A stretch of 64,000 nucleotides of DNA from Delftia sp. PS-11 (GCF_029870285.1 NZ_JACSYA010000006.1:62001-126000); one strand, 5' to 3'. Shown: positions 36,572-46,322, counted from the stretch's first letter. The notes: generated from the sequence alone by a model not told the origin. Numbers and translations are program-made.

Positions 36572-38059
36572 TCAATCCAGCAGCGGGCTGCGCACGCGCG
36601 AAAAGCCGCCAGCCTGGTCGTAGGCATGGCCCAGCTGCAGCACGGCGAGATCGGACTGCGCCGGGCCGATGATCTGCAGCCCTGCGGGCAGCCCCTGAGG
36701 GCCGAAACCTGCAGGCGCCGCCAGGGCGGGCAGGCCCGCCATGGTGGCGGGCACGACTGCCTGCATCCAGCGGTGGTAGGTGTCCATCTCGCGGCCACCG
36801 ACGGCATGGGGCCAGTCCAGCGCGGCATCAAAGGGAAAAACCTGGGCCGACGGCAGCACCAGAAAGTCATAACGCTCGAACAGCCGGCGCAACGCCTCGT
36901 ACCAGGCCGAGCGAACACGCGCTGCTTCATAAACGGCCATGGCGGACAGCGCCAGCCCGCGCTCGATCTCCCACAGGGCCTCGGGCTTGAGCAAGGCGCG
37001 CCTGGCGGGGTCCGCGTACAGGCCCTGGTTGGCGCCCGCCACGCTGAAGCTGCGCAGATCGATCCAGGCACGCCACAGCCGCTCGAAGTCGAAGACGACC
37101 GTGGCCTCCTCGACCACGCAGCCCGCTGCCGTGAAATGCTGCAGGGCAGCACGGCAGGTATCGAGCAGGCCGGGCTCCGTGGGCAGATGCCCGCCCAGAT
37201 CCCCCATCCAGCCGATGCGCAGGCCTTTGCAGTCGCGCTGCAGCTGTGTGGTCCAGTCCCTGGGCGGTTCGCTGCGGCGCGTCAGCGGCAGCCGGGCATC
37301 GAAGCCGGCCTGCACGGACAGCAGCAGGGCCAGGTCGGGAATATCCCGGGCCATGGGCCCGCAGACGCTGAACTGCTGAAAGAACAGCTCCTCGGTCGGC
37401 CCGTGGGGCACGCAGCCGACCGAGGTGCGCAGGCCATAGACATTGTTGAAGGCCGCCGGCGTGCGCAGCGAACCCATCATGTCCGAGCCATCGGCCACGG
37501 GCAGCATGCGCAGCGCCACGGCCACAGCCGCCCCGCCACTGCTGCCGCCGGCAGAACGCGAGGGATCGAAGGCATTGCGCGTCGTGCCATAGACCGGGTT
37601 GTAGGTATGACCACCCAGGCCGAACTCGGGCGAATTGCTGCGCGCGACAAACAATGCGCCACCGGCGCGCATGCGCTCGAAAACTACGGCATCGGCCTGC
37701 GAGACCTGACCCGCAAAGATGGGAGAGCCTTTGGTGGTCACCATGCCGGCGGCAGGCATTATGTCCTTGGGCGCCTGCGGAAAGCCGTGCAGCGGCCCCA
37801 GGCTCTGGCCACGCGCCAGCAGCGTGTCCAGCGTGCGGGCGCTGTCGCGCAGTTCGTCACGGTCCATGGGCGCCACCAGGGCGTTGACCAGGGGGTTGAG
37901 CCGGTCGATCTGCGCGCTGCAGGCATCCAGCACTTCGACACAGGACACCTCGCGGGCATGGATGGCTCGCGACAGAGCAGTGGCCGACATGTCCACGATG
38001 GAACTGCTGGCAGCAGCACGGTCAGGAAATGGTGCTGCGGCGCGAACGCTGGACTCCAT
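36572..38059 (-). CDS. Amidase-signature family amidase
   Basis: A 495-residue amidase of the Ser-Ser-Lys type. The lysine is in APKDIMP, the serines in GGSSGGAA and GSDMMGSLRTPAAF. The latter differs slightly from the usual GSDTGGSIR. The N-terminal helices and the C-terminal LPAGLQIIGP match the family. It could hydrolyse a carboxylic amide; substrate unknown. It is the first gene of a two-gene unit with the Bug receptor and is divergent from a LysR regulator (116 bp). Confidence 0.92.
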   Translation of the reverse strand: MESSVRAAAPFPDRAAASSSIVDMSATALSRAIHAREVSCVEVLDACSAQIDRLNPLVNALVAPMDRDELRDSARTLDTLLARGQSLGPLHGFPQAPKDIMPAAGMVTTKGSPIFAGQVSQADAVVFERMRAGGALFVARSNSPEFGLGGHTYNPVYGTTRNAFDPSRSAGGSSGGAAVAVALRMLPVADGSDMMGSLRTPAAFNNVYGLRTSVGCVPHGPTEELFFQQFSVCGPMARDIPDLALLLSVQAGFDARLPLTRRSEPPRDWTTQLQRDCKGLRIGWMGDLGGHLPTEPGLLDTCRAALQHFTAAGCVVEEATVVFDFERLWRAWIDLRSFSVAGANQGLYADPARRALLKPEALWEIERGLALSAMAVYEAARVRSAWYEALRRLFERYDFLVLPSAQVFPFDAALDWPHAVGGREMDTYHRWMQAVVPATMAGLPALAAPAGFGPQGLPAGLQIIGPAQSDLAVLQLGHAYDQAGGFSRVRSPLLD

Positions 38060-38142
38060 GGATTCCTCGCTTTCTGTAACTGGTTGAATCCAGCATACGC
38101 AGAAGGGAATATTTCGACAATCACCTTTTTATCGGCTTATCG

Positions 38143-38157
38143 TTGCATTTTTTGCAA
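38143..38157. promoter_or_regulatory. LysR-type binding site between amidase and LysR genes
   Basis: TTGCA-N5-TGCAA (38143-38157) is a perfect 15-bp dyad that fits the T-N11-A rule, 18 bp before the lysR ATG. Probable autoregulatory and activation site. Confidence 0.6.
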
Positions 38158-38175
38158 ACCTCGGATTAACCCGCA

Positions 38176-39084
38176 ATGCTCTCCCACCGCCTCCAGGACA
38201 CTGCCCTGCGCTACTTTCTCGAAGTGGTACGCTGCGGATCGGTCAGCGAAGCTGCTGCACGGCTCAATGTCTCGCCCTCGGCGGTGAGCCGCCAGGTGGC
38301 GGGCCTGGAGGAGCTGCTGGGCGTGCCGCTGTTCGAGCGGCTGCCGCGCGGCATGGCGCCCAGCCCTGCCGGCGAGCTGCTGGCCGCCCACGCACGGCGC
38401 GGCGCACTGGAGGCGGACCGCGTGGTATCGGACATCCAGGCCCTGCAGGGCCTGCGCCGGGGACTGATACGTGTCTGCAGCTCCGGGGGCTTCGCCATCG
38501 AATTCCTGCCCCGTGCCATGGCGCTGTTCAGAGAGCAGCATCCTGGCATCCAGTTCCATCTGCGCGTGCTGGCGCCTGCAGCCGTCACCCGGGCCGTGCT
38601 CAGCGGCGAGACCGATATCGGCCTGACCTACAGCCGGGCGGCAGAGCGCGATATCGAGGTCTGGCACCGCCAGGTCTCGCCCGTGACGGCCATCATGCGG
38701 CCCGACCACCCGCTGGCACGCCATGCCAGCGTGACACTGGCACAGATGCAGCCCTACCCCATGGCTCTGCCCGAGGATGACAACACCGCGCGACAGCTGT
38801 TCGACATTGCCTGCGGGCACCGGCGCCTGGTGTTCGAGCCCGCGCTGGTCAGCGGCCAGTTCGAAACGCTGGTGCATTTCGTGCTGCATGGCGGCGGGCT
38901 GTCGCTGGGCGGAGAGGTCACCATGCGCGAACGGGTGCGCCGTGGCGAGCTGCATGCTGCGGCGATCCGTGAGCGCGGCATGAATGCGCGGGCCATCGAA
39001 CTGCAGACACTGGCGGGCCGCACCCTGTCCAAAGGCACGCGGGCCTTTGTCGAACACCTGCGCATGCTGCTGCCCCCGGGCTGA
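38176..39084 (+). CDS. LysR-family regulator of the amidase/Bug unit
   Basis: A 302-residue LysR protein: N-terminal winged helix (about 7-66, SVSEAAARLNVSPSAVSRQV) and periplasmic-binding-like effector domain (about 95-295). It is divergent from the amidase-Bug pair, with a perfect LysR-type dyad between them, so it most probably regulates them. The effector is unknown. nth starts 87 bp downstream. Confidence 0.92.
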   Translation: MLSHRLQDTALRYFLEVVRCGSVSEAAARLNVSPSAVSRQVAGLEELLGVPLFERLPRGMAPSPAGELLAAHARRGALEADRVVSDIQALQGLRRGLIRVCSSGGFAIEFLPRAMALFREQHPGIQFHLRVLAPAAVTRAVLSGETDIGLTYSRAAERDIEVWHRQVSPVTAIMRPDHPLARHASVTLAQMQPYPMALPEDDNTARQLFDIACGHRRLVFEPALVSGQFETLVHFVLHGGGLSLGGEVTMRERVRRGELHAAAIRERGMNARAIELQTLAGRTLSKGTRAFVEHLRMLLPPG

Positions 39085-39171
39085 AAGCCTGCCGCCTTCA
39101 CCCCCGCAGGCCACAGGCCGGTGCATCCGCACGACAATGCCCGCCATCTCCACGGATACGCGTCACCCCCC

Positions 39172-39825
39172 ATGAAAACCGACTGCATCACGCCCTTTTT
39201 CGCCACGCTCAAGGCCGCCAACCCCTCGCCGCAGACCGAGCTGGAATACACCAGCGTGTTCGAGCTGCTCACCGCCGTGCTGCTGTCGGCCCAGGCCACC
39301 GACGTGGGCGTGAACAAGGCCACGCGCCGGCTGTTTCCCGTGGCCGGCACGCCGCAGGCCATCCTGGACCTGGGACTGGAGGGGCTGGAGAGCTACATCA
39401 AGACCATCGGCCTGTACCGCAGCAAGGCCCGGCACCTGATGCAGACCTGCCAGATCCTCGTCGAGCGCCACGGCGGGCGCGTGCCGCGCACGCGCGAAGA
39501 ACTCGAAGCCCTGCCCGGCGTGGGCCGCAAGACCGCCAACGTCGTGCTCAATGTAGCCTTCGGCGAGCCCACCATGGCGGTGGACACGCACATCTTCCGC
39601 GTGGGCAACCGCACGGGCCTGGCACCGGGCAAGACGCCGCTGGCCGTGGAGATGCAACTGCTCAAGCGCGTGCCCCCGGCCTATGCCGTGGATTCGCACC
39701 ACTGGCTGATTCTGCTGGGCCGCTATGTCTGCCAGGCGCGCAAGCCACGCTGCTGGGAATGCGTGGTGGCGCCGTATTGCGACTTTGCGCCGAAAACACC
39801 GGCGCCGGCGGCTGGCAGGCGCTGA
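39172..39825 (+). CDS. nth: Endonuclease III
   Basis: Base-excision DNA glycosylase/AP lyase for oxidised pyrimidines. The 217-residue protein has LLTAVLLSAQATD, the helix-hairpin-helix LPGVGRKTANVV with the catalytic lysine, VDTHIFRV with the catalytic aspartate, and the [4Fe-4S] cysteines in YVCQARKPRCWECVVAPYC. Start at 39172 gives MKTDCITPFF; the frame begins earlier at 39121. Confidence 0.96.
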   Translation: MKTDCITPFFATLKAANPSPQTELEYTSVFELLTAVLLSAQATDVGVNKATRRLFPVAGTPQAILDLGLEGLESYIKTIGLYRSKARHLMQTCQILVERHGGRVPRTREELEALPGVGRKTANVVLNVAFGEPTMAVDTHIFRVGNRTGLAPGKTPLAVEMQLLKRVPPAYAVDSHHWLILLGRYVCQARKPRCWECVVAPYCDFAPKTPAPAAGRR

Positions 39826-39922
39826 TGAATGCCACGCTGCTGCCGGATTCGCATGACTGGCAATGAGCGTGGCAAATTCGGCAAATGGCAAAGATTTTTC
39901 ACAATTCCAGTTACAAATAATC

Positions 39923-39941
39923 AATAATACGAATCATTCAC
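39923..39941. promoter_or_regulatory. Fur box upstream of the siderophore receptor
   Basis: The 19 bases from 39923 match 13 of 19 positions of the classical Fur consensus (AATAAT...AATCATT core) and lie about 90 bp before the receptor ATG, in an AT-rich stretch. Confidence 0.65.
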
Positions 39942-40028
39942 AATCATCAGCCAGCTCCATTCCTGAACCGTCACACAGCAGCGACGACAGTACGCCAGCC
40001 GATAACTGCAACCTGACGGACCCTTCGA

Positions 40029-42242
40029 ATGCGCGCTCGTGCTCCGTGGCATTGCCACGCCTTTGTTGCTACCTCCATCTCTCTGGCCATTCCCTTGCTG
40101 GCACAGGCCCAGCCAGCACAGACACCTGAAGCCCAATCCACTTCGACACCCGCGTCAAAGGCAGTCGCACTCAAGCAAGTCACTGTCTCCGGCAGCAATG
40201 CCGGACGCACCGAAGGCAGTGGCTCGTACGCGGCCGAGTCGGCTGGCACTGCCACACGCATGGAGCTTTCACTGCGCGAGACGCCACAGTCCGTCACGGT
40301 GATCACACGCGAGCGGCTGGACGATCTGGGCGTGGTGCGGCTGGACGACGCTCTGGCGCTGACCCCTGGCATCACTGTCGGCAAGAACGACAGCGAGCGC
40401 GCCAACTACTACGCACGCGGCTTTGCCATCAACAACTTTCAGATCGATGGCATGCCGCGCGGCGCCAACGCGCCGCTGCAGGACCTGCTGCTGTATGACC
40501 GCATCGAGATCGTGCGCGGCGCGACCGGCCTGATGGGGGGTACGGGTGATCCCTCGGCCACTGTGAACATGGTGCGCAAACGCCCCACACGGACCTTCCA
40601 GGGGTCGGCCAGCGTGTCCGCTGGCAGCTGGAGTGACCACCGCGCCGAGGTAGACCTGTCCACGCCGCTGAATGCGGATGGCAGCGTGCGCGCACGTGGC
40701 GTCTTCGGTCGCCAGAACCGCGACTCTTTCATGGACATGTACCACGAACGCAAGTCCACGGGCATGGCCATCCTGGAGGCTGACCTGACTGCCCGCACCC
40801 TGTTCACGGCAGGTCTGGACTTCCAGGACAACCAGCCCACAGGCGCAACCTGGGGGGCCGTGCCCTATTGGTCGGCCAGTGGAGGTCTGGCCAACCTGCC
40901 ACGCAATTTCAGCCTGAGCACGCCGTGGAGCACCTGGGCCAATGAACAGCAGACGCTTTTCACGTCGCTGCAGCACCGCTTCGACAACGGCTGGAAGATC
41001 CACCTGGGCTACTCGCGCACCACCAGCCGAAACAACACCACCGTTGCCTATGGCGGCAGCGGCTACCCCGATCCCGCCACCGGCAAGGGCATGTCGCTAT
41101 GGAGCGGTATATGGGGCGAGGCCAAGGCCATCAATGACAACATCGACCTGCATGCCTCTGGCCCCTTCTCGCTGCTGGGGCGCCAGCACACTTTCATCGC
41201 TGGCTGGAATGGCGGCTATCAGGTCAGCCATACGCCAGGAGGATCCGCCAGCCTGGGCTACCCTGCAGCCATCGCGGACTACCGCACATGGACCGGCAGC
41301 ATTCCCCAGCCCGTGTTCACCCCGGACGGGTCGCATACCGAAGCCCGCTCGCGTCTGGGCGGCGGCTACCTGGCAACGCGGCTGAGCCTGTCCGATCCGC
41401 TGAGTGTCATCGTTGGCGCGCGCCTCAGCGACTACCGCACCGCCACCGAACAATTCAACACCAGCGGCCAGTACACGCGCACCACAGGCGTGCTGCGCGT
41501 GGAACGCGAGGTCACGCCCTATGTGGGCATGGTCTATGACCTGGACCGCAGCCACTCTCTGTATGCCAGCTACACCACACTGTTCAAGCCGCAAAACTAC
41601 AAGGACCGCAGCAACCAGTACCTGGACCCCGAGACTGGTACCAGTGCCGAAATAGGCATCAAGGGTGAATATCTGGATGGCGCGCTCAATGCATCGGCTG
41701 CGCTGTTTCAGACCCGCAAGCGCAACCTGGCCGAACTTGATACAGGCGTGCCTGCAGGCTTTTTACTGCCCGATGGCAGCTCGGCCTACGTGGCCCGTGC
41801 CGATGGTGTCACGGCGCGCGGCGTGGAGTTCGATGTGTCTGGCCGGATCTCGCCAGCATGGAACCTGGGGGCCAGCTATACCCTCCTGCGCGCCACCACC
41901 GCCAACGCAGAGCGGGCCGTGCCGCAGCAGCCGCGCCACCTGCTGCGCCTGACCACGGCCTACCGCTTCAGCGGAGCGCTACAGGGACTCAGGCTTGGCG
42001 GCAGCGCCACACTGCAAAGCGCTACGTATGGCGAATGGCGAGGCGGCAAGGGACGCATCCCCCAGCCCGCCTACGCGCTGCTCAATCTGATGGCCAGCTA
42101 CGAGATCAGCAGGAACCTGACTGCCCAATTCAACATCAACAACCTGTTCGACAAGAAGTACTACCGCAATGTGGGCTTCTACGACAGCGTGTTCTGGGGC
42201 GATCCGCGCAGCGTGACGCTCACGCTGCGCGCAAAGTTCTGA
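40029..42242 (+). CDS. TonB-dependent ferric-siderophore receptor
   Basis: A 737-residue outer-membrane receptor of the FhuE/FpvA type: signal peptide ending LLAQAQ, plug domain (about 80-220, with LRETPQSVTVIT, YYARGFAINNFQIDG and RIEIVRGATGLMGG) and a barrel closed by the strand ending RAKF, with the terminal Phe expected for BAM recognition. A Fur-box-like site precedes it. There is no N-terminal signalling domain, and no sigma/anti-sigma pair or siderophore synthesis gene nearby, so it probably imports a xenosiderophore. The gene downstream is on the other strand. Confidence 0.93.
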   Translation: MRARAPWHCHAFVATSISLAIPLLAQAQPAQTPEAQSTSTPASKAVALKQVTVSGSNAGRTEGSGSYAAESAGTATRMELSLRETPQSVTVITRERLDDLGVVRLDDALALTPGITVGKNDSERANYYARGFAINNFQIDGMPRGANAPLQDLLLYDRIEIVRGATGLMGGTGDPSATVNMVRKRPTRTFQGSASVSAGSWSDHRAEVDLSTPLNADGSVRARGVFGRQNRDSFMDMYHERKSTGMAILEADLTARTLFTAGLDFQDNQPTGATWGAVPYWSASGGLANLPRNFSLSTPWSTWANEQQTLFTSLQHRFDNGWKIHLGYSRTTSRNNTTVAYGGSGYPDPATGKGMSLWSGIWGEAKAINDNIDLHASGPFSLLGRQHTFIAGWNGGYQVSHTPGGSASLGYPAAIADYRTWTGSIPQPVFTPDGSHTEARSRLGGGYLATRLSLSDPLSVIVGARLSDYRTATEQFNTSGQYTRTTGVLRVEREVTPYVGMVYDLDRSHSLYASYTTLFKPQNYKDRSNQYLDPETGTSAEIGIKGEYLDGALNASAALFQTRKRNLAELDTGVPAGFLLPDGSSAYVARADGVTARGVEFDVSGRISPAWNLGASYTLLRATTANAERAVPQQPRHLLRLTTAYRFSGALQGLRLGGSATLQSATYGEWRGGKGRIPQPAYALLNLMASYEISRNLTAQFNINNLFDKKYYRNVGFYDSVFWGDPRSVTLTLRAKF

Positions 42243-42264
42243 CCCCCGGCATGGCTGCCCGGGC

Positions 42265-43260
42265 TCAGTCCGCCCGAAAGCCCGTGGCTGCCACCGCCTT
42301 GCCCCAGGTCACGGTGTCGGCACGCATGATGCGCGCCAGCTCCTCGCCGGTGGTGCCCGTCACGCGAAAGCCTGCCTCTTCCAGGCGGGTGCGGCTGTCG
42401 GGCTGCTGCAGGGCGCGCACGATGTCGGCCTGCAGCCGGGTGGCGATATCGGGTGCCGTCCTGGCAGGCGCGACGATGCCGAACCAGGAGTTGAACTCCA
42501 GCGCAGGAAAGCCCTGCTCCTTGATAGTGGGCACATCGGGCATAGCCTGGGTGCGGGTGGCCCCCGTGCTGCCCAGGGCCACGAGCTTGCCGGCCTTGAC
42601 CTGGGGCGCGGCCAGCGCCGCCGTGGCGAAGACGGCATGCACATCGCCGCTGAACAGGCCGCCCAGGGCATCGTTGGTGTTCTTGTAGTGCACGGGCTCG
42701 GGCTTGAGCTGCACGGCACTGCCGAACATGAAGGCGCCGAAGTGGCCCGGCGTGCCCGCGCCGAAGGTGGCAAAGAACAGCTCCTTGCGCTGGCGTGCCC
42801 AGGCCACGAAATCAGGCACATTGCGGGCTGGCACCTTCTGCGGATTGACCAGCAGCACGAAGTCCGAGGTCACGACCTGGCTGATGGGCAGAAAGTCTTT
42901 TTGCGGATCGTAGGCCAGGCGCTGGTAGGTGCTGGGCGCGATGCTGAGCTGGCCGGTTTCGCCCAGCATCAGCGTATGGCCGTCGGGTGCGGCACGCGCG
43001 GCCTCGCTGGCTGCGATGATGCCGCCAGCGCCGGGCCTGTTGTCCACGACCACTCCCAGGTTGCCCCATTGCTCCGAGAGCTTTTGCGCCAGCAGCCGCG
43101 CCACAATGTCCGGCCCCGTGCCAGCGGGAAAGCCGACGATGATGCGCACCGGCTTGGAGGGGTAGCCGGGCTGCGCGCCAGCCAGGGTCCACGGCGCCAG
43201 GCCCGCTGCCAGCAGGGTGGCCAATGCGGCGCGGCGCGGCGCCAAAACGTGATGTGTCAT
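42265..43260 (-). CDS. Bug-family tripartite tricarboxylate transporter receptor, DUF3237-linked
   Basis: A 331-residue periplasmic receptor: Arg-rich signal peptide ending TLAGAQ, then [35 protein letters not shown] and [14 protein letters not shown]. Ligand unknown. It follows the DUF3237 gene by 45 bp on the same strand and ends 22 bp from the converging siderophore-receptor gene. No tctAB genes are present. Confidence 0.93.
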   Translation of the reverse strand: MTHHVLAPRRAALATLLAAGLAPWTLAGAQPGYPSKPVRIIVGFPAGTGPDIVARLLAQKLSEQWGNLGVVVDNRPGAGGIIAASEAARAAPDGHTLMLGETGQLSIAPSTYQRLAYDPQKDFLPISQVVTSDFVLLVNPQKVPARNVPDFVAWARQRKELFFATFGAGTPGHFGAFMFGSAVQLKPEPVHYKNTNDALGGLFSGDVHAVFATAALAAPQVKAGKLVALGSTGATRTQAMPDVPTIKEQGFPALEFNSWFGIVAPARTAPDIATRLQADIVRALQQPDSRTRLEEAGFRVTGTTGEELARIMRADTVTWGKAVAATGFRAD

Positions 43261-43305
43261 GTCTTTTGTCTCCTGTGTATGGGTCGTTGTCGGGGCGGGC
43301 GCGGG

Positions 43306-43794
43306 TTACAGCAGCACGTGAAACCGCATCAGGACCTGATTGGGGTGGCGGGCGCCGGTGCCGACGAACATGTGTTCGTTGACCCAGGCCAGGGCTTTGC
43401 TGGCCGTCTCCATGCGGGGCGCGCAGCGAAAGTAAATGCATGCCGGGTCCACGGGCTCGCCTCGGGCCAGCCGCGCCATCTGCTGTGCATCGCCGCTGCG
43501 CAGCGCCTGGTTGCTGACGTAGATCAGGTCACCGGCATCAGTCTCCAGCACATAGCGCGCGTCCAGCTCGGCCAGTCCGGGGTGGACGATGCGCTGGAAG
43601 TCGGCACCGCCGGGCAGCACGCGGGCGCTCCAGCCATCGCCGTGCACCGTGCCCCCGAGAATGGGGATCAGCCGGCGCCCGCCATGCACGGTGGCGCCCA
43701 CTTCCTGCGGCAGACCCACATCGACCCGCAGGTCGGCGAAGAAGCGAAAACGCGGCTCGGGCAGGGCCGCGAAGTCCGGTGCGAGGTCTGGCAT
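43306..43794 (-). CDS. DUF3237 family protein
   Basis: A 162-residue soluble protein with the features of the DUF3237/UPF0311 barrel: RFRFFADLRVDVG at the start, a middle GGTVHGDGWSARVLPGGADFQ, and ARYVLETDAGDLIYVSNQ. The C-terminal part contains an invariant-looking WVNEHMFVGTG. Family function is unknown, though members often lie in catabolic operons. It is the first gene of a pair with the Bug receptor and is divergent from a LuxR-type regulator, 54 bp away. Confidence 0.88.
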   Translation of the reverse strand: MPDLAPDFAALPEPRFRFFADLRVDVGLPQEVGATVHGGRRLIPILGGTVHGDGWSARVLPGGADFQRIVHPGLAELDARYVLETDAGDLIYVSNQALRSGDAQQMARLARGEPVDPACIYFRCAPRMETASKALAWVNEHMFVGTGARHPNQVLMRFHVLL

Positions 43795-43848
43795 GGTGCG
43801 ATGGCTCCCGTGAAAAACTGGAAGCTAGCGTAAGCACCATTGCCCTGG

Positions 43849-44733
43849 ATGGCTGTCATCCCAGAAGATGACAGCGACTTGCACGCCAACATCGCCATCT
43901 TGAGACACTGGACATCCTCCCGATCCGCCGGCGCCTGCTCCGACGCCCCTGCCCTGCCCGGCCATGCGCTGGGCCGCATCGTGGACAGCCTTGGCGAGCC
44001 GGGCTTTGCCCGGCAGGTGCTGGAAGCCATGCACCCGCTGCTGCCGGTGGCCTCCTGGTCGGTTTACCGCACGGGGCCACGCAGCCAGCCGCGCCTGTAC
44101 ATGTCAGCCAGCCGCGAGGCGCGCGACACCACGCGCGACTGCTGGTGGGCCTATCTCTCAGGCCCCTATCTGCGCGACAGCACCTGGCGCGGCGGCGATG
44201 CCGGCACGGCGCTGTGCCACATCACGGCCCAGGAAGTGGAAAGCGAGCACCGCGCGCTGGTCTATGAGGCCCACGGTATGGCCGAGCGCGTGTCCATCGC
44301 AGAGCACCAGGACGATGGCGGCATCTTCGCCGTCAACTTCTACCGGCACCAGCACCAGCGCGCGCTGGGCGACGCGCAGATAGGCCACTTCGAGGCCATG
44401 GCACCTGCCCTGCTGGCGCTGGCGCGCAAGCACATCGCGCTGACCGAGCAGCGCCCAGGCGCCAGCGCCCCGGCTGCCGACCTGCCGCCTGCCAGGCTGC
44501 GTCAGACACTGCCTGCGCTGCGCATGCGGCTGCAGCAGGCCCAAGCGGACCTGACGCCGCGCGAACTCGATGTCTGTGCCCGGCTGCTGCAGGGCATGAC
44601 GCATGAGGGCATTGCCTGCGACCTGTCGGTCAGCCTGGCCACCGTCAAGACCTACCGCAACCGCGCCTTCGCGCGGCTGGGAATCCACTTTCGCAGCGAA
44701 CTGTTCGCGCTGGCCATGGAGCCGCCGACCTGA
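43849..44733 (+). CDS. LuxR-family transcriptional regulator
   Basis: A 294-residue protein with a C-terminal LuxR-type helix-turn-helix (about 227-290): LTPRELDVCARLLQGMTHEG and LSVSLATVKTYRNRAFARLG. The N-terminal 200 residues are not a receiver or a recognisable autoinducer domain, so the input is unknown. I take the ATG at 43849 rather than the in-frame TTG at 43840. It is divergent from DUF3237-Bug and probably controls them. It converges with the PaaI-type gene. Confidence 0.88.
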   Translation: MAVIPEDDSDLHANIAILRHWTSSRSAGACSDAPALPGHALGRIVDSLGEPGFARQVLEAMHPLLPVASWSVYRTGPRSQPRLYMSASREARDTTRDCWWAYLSGPYLRDSTWRGGDAGTALCHITAQEVESEHRALVYEAHGMAERVSIAEHQDDGGIFAVNFYRHQHQRALGDAQIGHFEAMAPALLALARKHIALTEQRPGASAPAADLPPARLRQTLPALRMRLQQAQADLTPRELDVCARLLQGMTHEGIACDLSVSLATVKTYRNRAFARLGIHFRSELFALAMEPPT

Positions 44734-44755
44734 GCTGCCAGCCGCTGCGGACCGT

Positions 44756-45163
44756 TCAATCCGCGCAAACCACGGTCCCCTGGGCCACGGCGCACAGTTT
44801 TTCCGTGCCTGCGGATACCGCAAAAACATCGCATTGGCAGGTGGCAAACCGTTTCCCGGCGCTGCGCGCATTCGCACGCGCGACCAGTTGCTCCCCCACA
44901 GCGGGCCGGATGTAGTTGATCTTGAACTCCACCGTCAAGGCGTTGCCTCCCAGGGCCAGTCCGCCAGCGAAGGTGATGGCGTTGTCTGCCAGATAGCTGA
45001 TGACGCCTCCATGCGCATAGCCATGCTGCTGTTGATGATGCTCCTGGATCGCCAGACGCAGCTCTGCCGAGTCGCTGGAGACTGCGGCCAGTTCAGCGCC
45101 GATGTGGCGGCTGAATGGCTGGCTTGCAAAAACCTGTTGGGCAAACTGGTGCAATTTTTCCAT
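44756..45163 (-). CDS. PaaI-family hotdog thioesterase
   Basis: A 135-residue hotdog-fold protein with the motif HGYAHGGVISYLADNA and the substrate-pocket strand LTVEFKINYIRPA. It probably hydrolyses an acyl-CoA or aryl-CoA. AAGGAG sits 6 nt before the ATG at 45163, which selects this start over an ATG 6 nt earlier. It follows the Bug receptor gene by 28 bp, so a CoA-activated form of the receptor's ligand is a possible substrate. Confidence 0.9.
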   Translation of the reverse strand: MEKLHQFAQQVFASQPFSRHIGAELAAVSSDSAELRLAIQEHHQQQHGYAHGGVISYLADNAITFAGGLALGGNALTVEFKINYIRPAVGEQLVARANARSAGKRFATCQCDVFAVSAGTEKLCAVAQGTVVCAD

Positions 45164-45191
45164 CCCCATCTCCTTGATCGGTAAGCAAAGC

Positions 45192-46202
45192 TCAGTCCAG
45201 CGAAGCGCCGGATGCCTTCACGATGCCAGCCCACTTGGCGATGTCCTCGCGCAGCAGGGCCGCGAACTGCGCGGGGCTGACGGGCCGCTCCGCTGGCGCG
45301 GCCAGCTCCACCCCCGACGCCTGCAGCCTGTCGCGCAGATCGCTGGCGGCCAGGGCGCGGGCCATGGCATCCTGCAGACGCGCCAGCACATCGGCTGGCA
45401 CGCCCACGGGAGCGAACAGTCCCACCCACAGCGTGCCGTTGTAGCCGGGCACGGATTCGCCGATGGTAGGCACATCGGGCAGCACGGGCGAGCGCGTGGC
45501 GCCACTGACGGCCAGGGCGCGCAGCCGGCCGGCCTGGATATGGGCCAGTGTCGAAGGCAGGCTGCCGAACAGCAGCGGCACCTGTCCGCCCAGCACATCG
45601 TTGAGCGCGGGCGCCACCCCCTTGTAAGGCACGTGCTGCAACCGGATGCCGGCCATGCTGTTGAGCATCTCGCCCAGCAGATGGTTGAGCGTGCCGTTGC
45701 CAGCCGATGCGTAGCGGAACTCGTCGGGCCGCCCCCTGGCCATTGCCAGCAGCTGCGGCACCGAATGGGCAGGGAATGACGGATGGGCCAGCAGCACATT
45801 GGGCACCGAGCCGATCAGGCCCACGGGCCGGAAATCCGCGACCGGATCAAAGCCCGGATTGCGGTACAGCGCGGGGTTGATGGCCTGGCTGCTGCTGATG
45901 GTCATGAGCAGCGTATAGCCATCCCTGGGCGCGTTGGCCACTGCCTGGGTGCCGATGTTGCCGCCCGCGCCGGGCCGGTTCTCGACCACCACGCTGGCGC
46001 CCAGCATCTCGGCCAGCTTCTGGCTGACCAGGCGCCCCACGATGTCGTTGGTGCCGCCTGGCGCCTGAGGAACAATCATGACGATGGGACGGGCGGGCCA
46101 GGCCTGGGCCATGGCAGGCAGTGGACCGGCCAGCGCCATGGCGGCAGCCAGCAGGCCACGGCGGCGCAAAAGGCCGGCAAAGCGGCGGGGGTCTGTCTGC
46201 AT
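45192..46202 (-). CDS. Bug-family tripartite tricarboxylate transporter receptor, PaaI-linked
   Basis: A 336-residue periplasmic receptor: twin-Arg-like RRFAGLLRRRG signal peptide ending AMAQA, then WPARPIVMIVPQAPGGTND, ENRPGAGGNIGT, PRDGYTLLM and VPTIGESVPGY. Ligand unknown. The ATG at 46202 has AGGAGA about 8 nt upstream, better spaced than the ATG at 46208. It is divergent from a LysR gene (120 bp). Confidence 0.93.
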   Translation of the reverse strand: MQTDPRRFAGLLRRRGLLAAAMALAGPLPAMAQAWPARPIVMIVPQAPGGTNDIVGRLVSQKLAEMLGASVVVENRPGAGGNIGTQAVANAPRDGYTLLMTISSSQAINPALYRNPGFDPVADFRPVGLIGSVPNVLLAHPSFPAHSVPQLLAMARGRPDEFRYASAGNGTLNHLLGEMLNSMAGIRLQHVPYKGVAPALNDVLGGQVPLLFGSLPSTLAHIQAGRLRALAVSGATRSPVLPDVPTIGESVPGYNGTLWVGLFAPVGVPADVLARLQDAMARALAASDLRDRLQASGVELAAPAERPVSPAQFAALLREDIAKWAGIVKASGASLD

Positions 46203-46322
46203 TGGCATGTCTCCTGATTCTTATGTAGTAAGCCCCCATGCTCGCCCAGTACGGGCGGCGGCACAATCGCGGATTTCGCGACCCCGCCTTCGGAATCCGC
46301 AAACCCCTGCCAGACACCGCAC

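Noticed and set aside
35545..37152. A 535-residue Bug protein with a long N-terminal extension
   Set aside because: The extension is the amidase gene read in another frame. A clean signal peptide and AGGAGA define the start at 36525.
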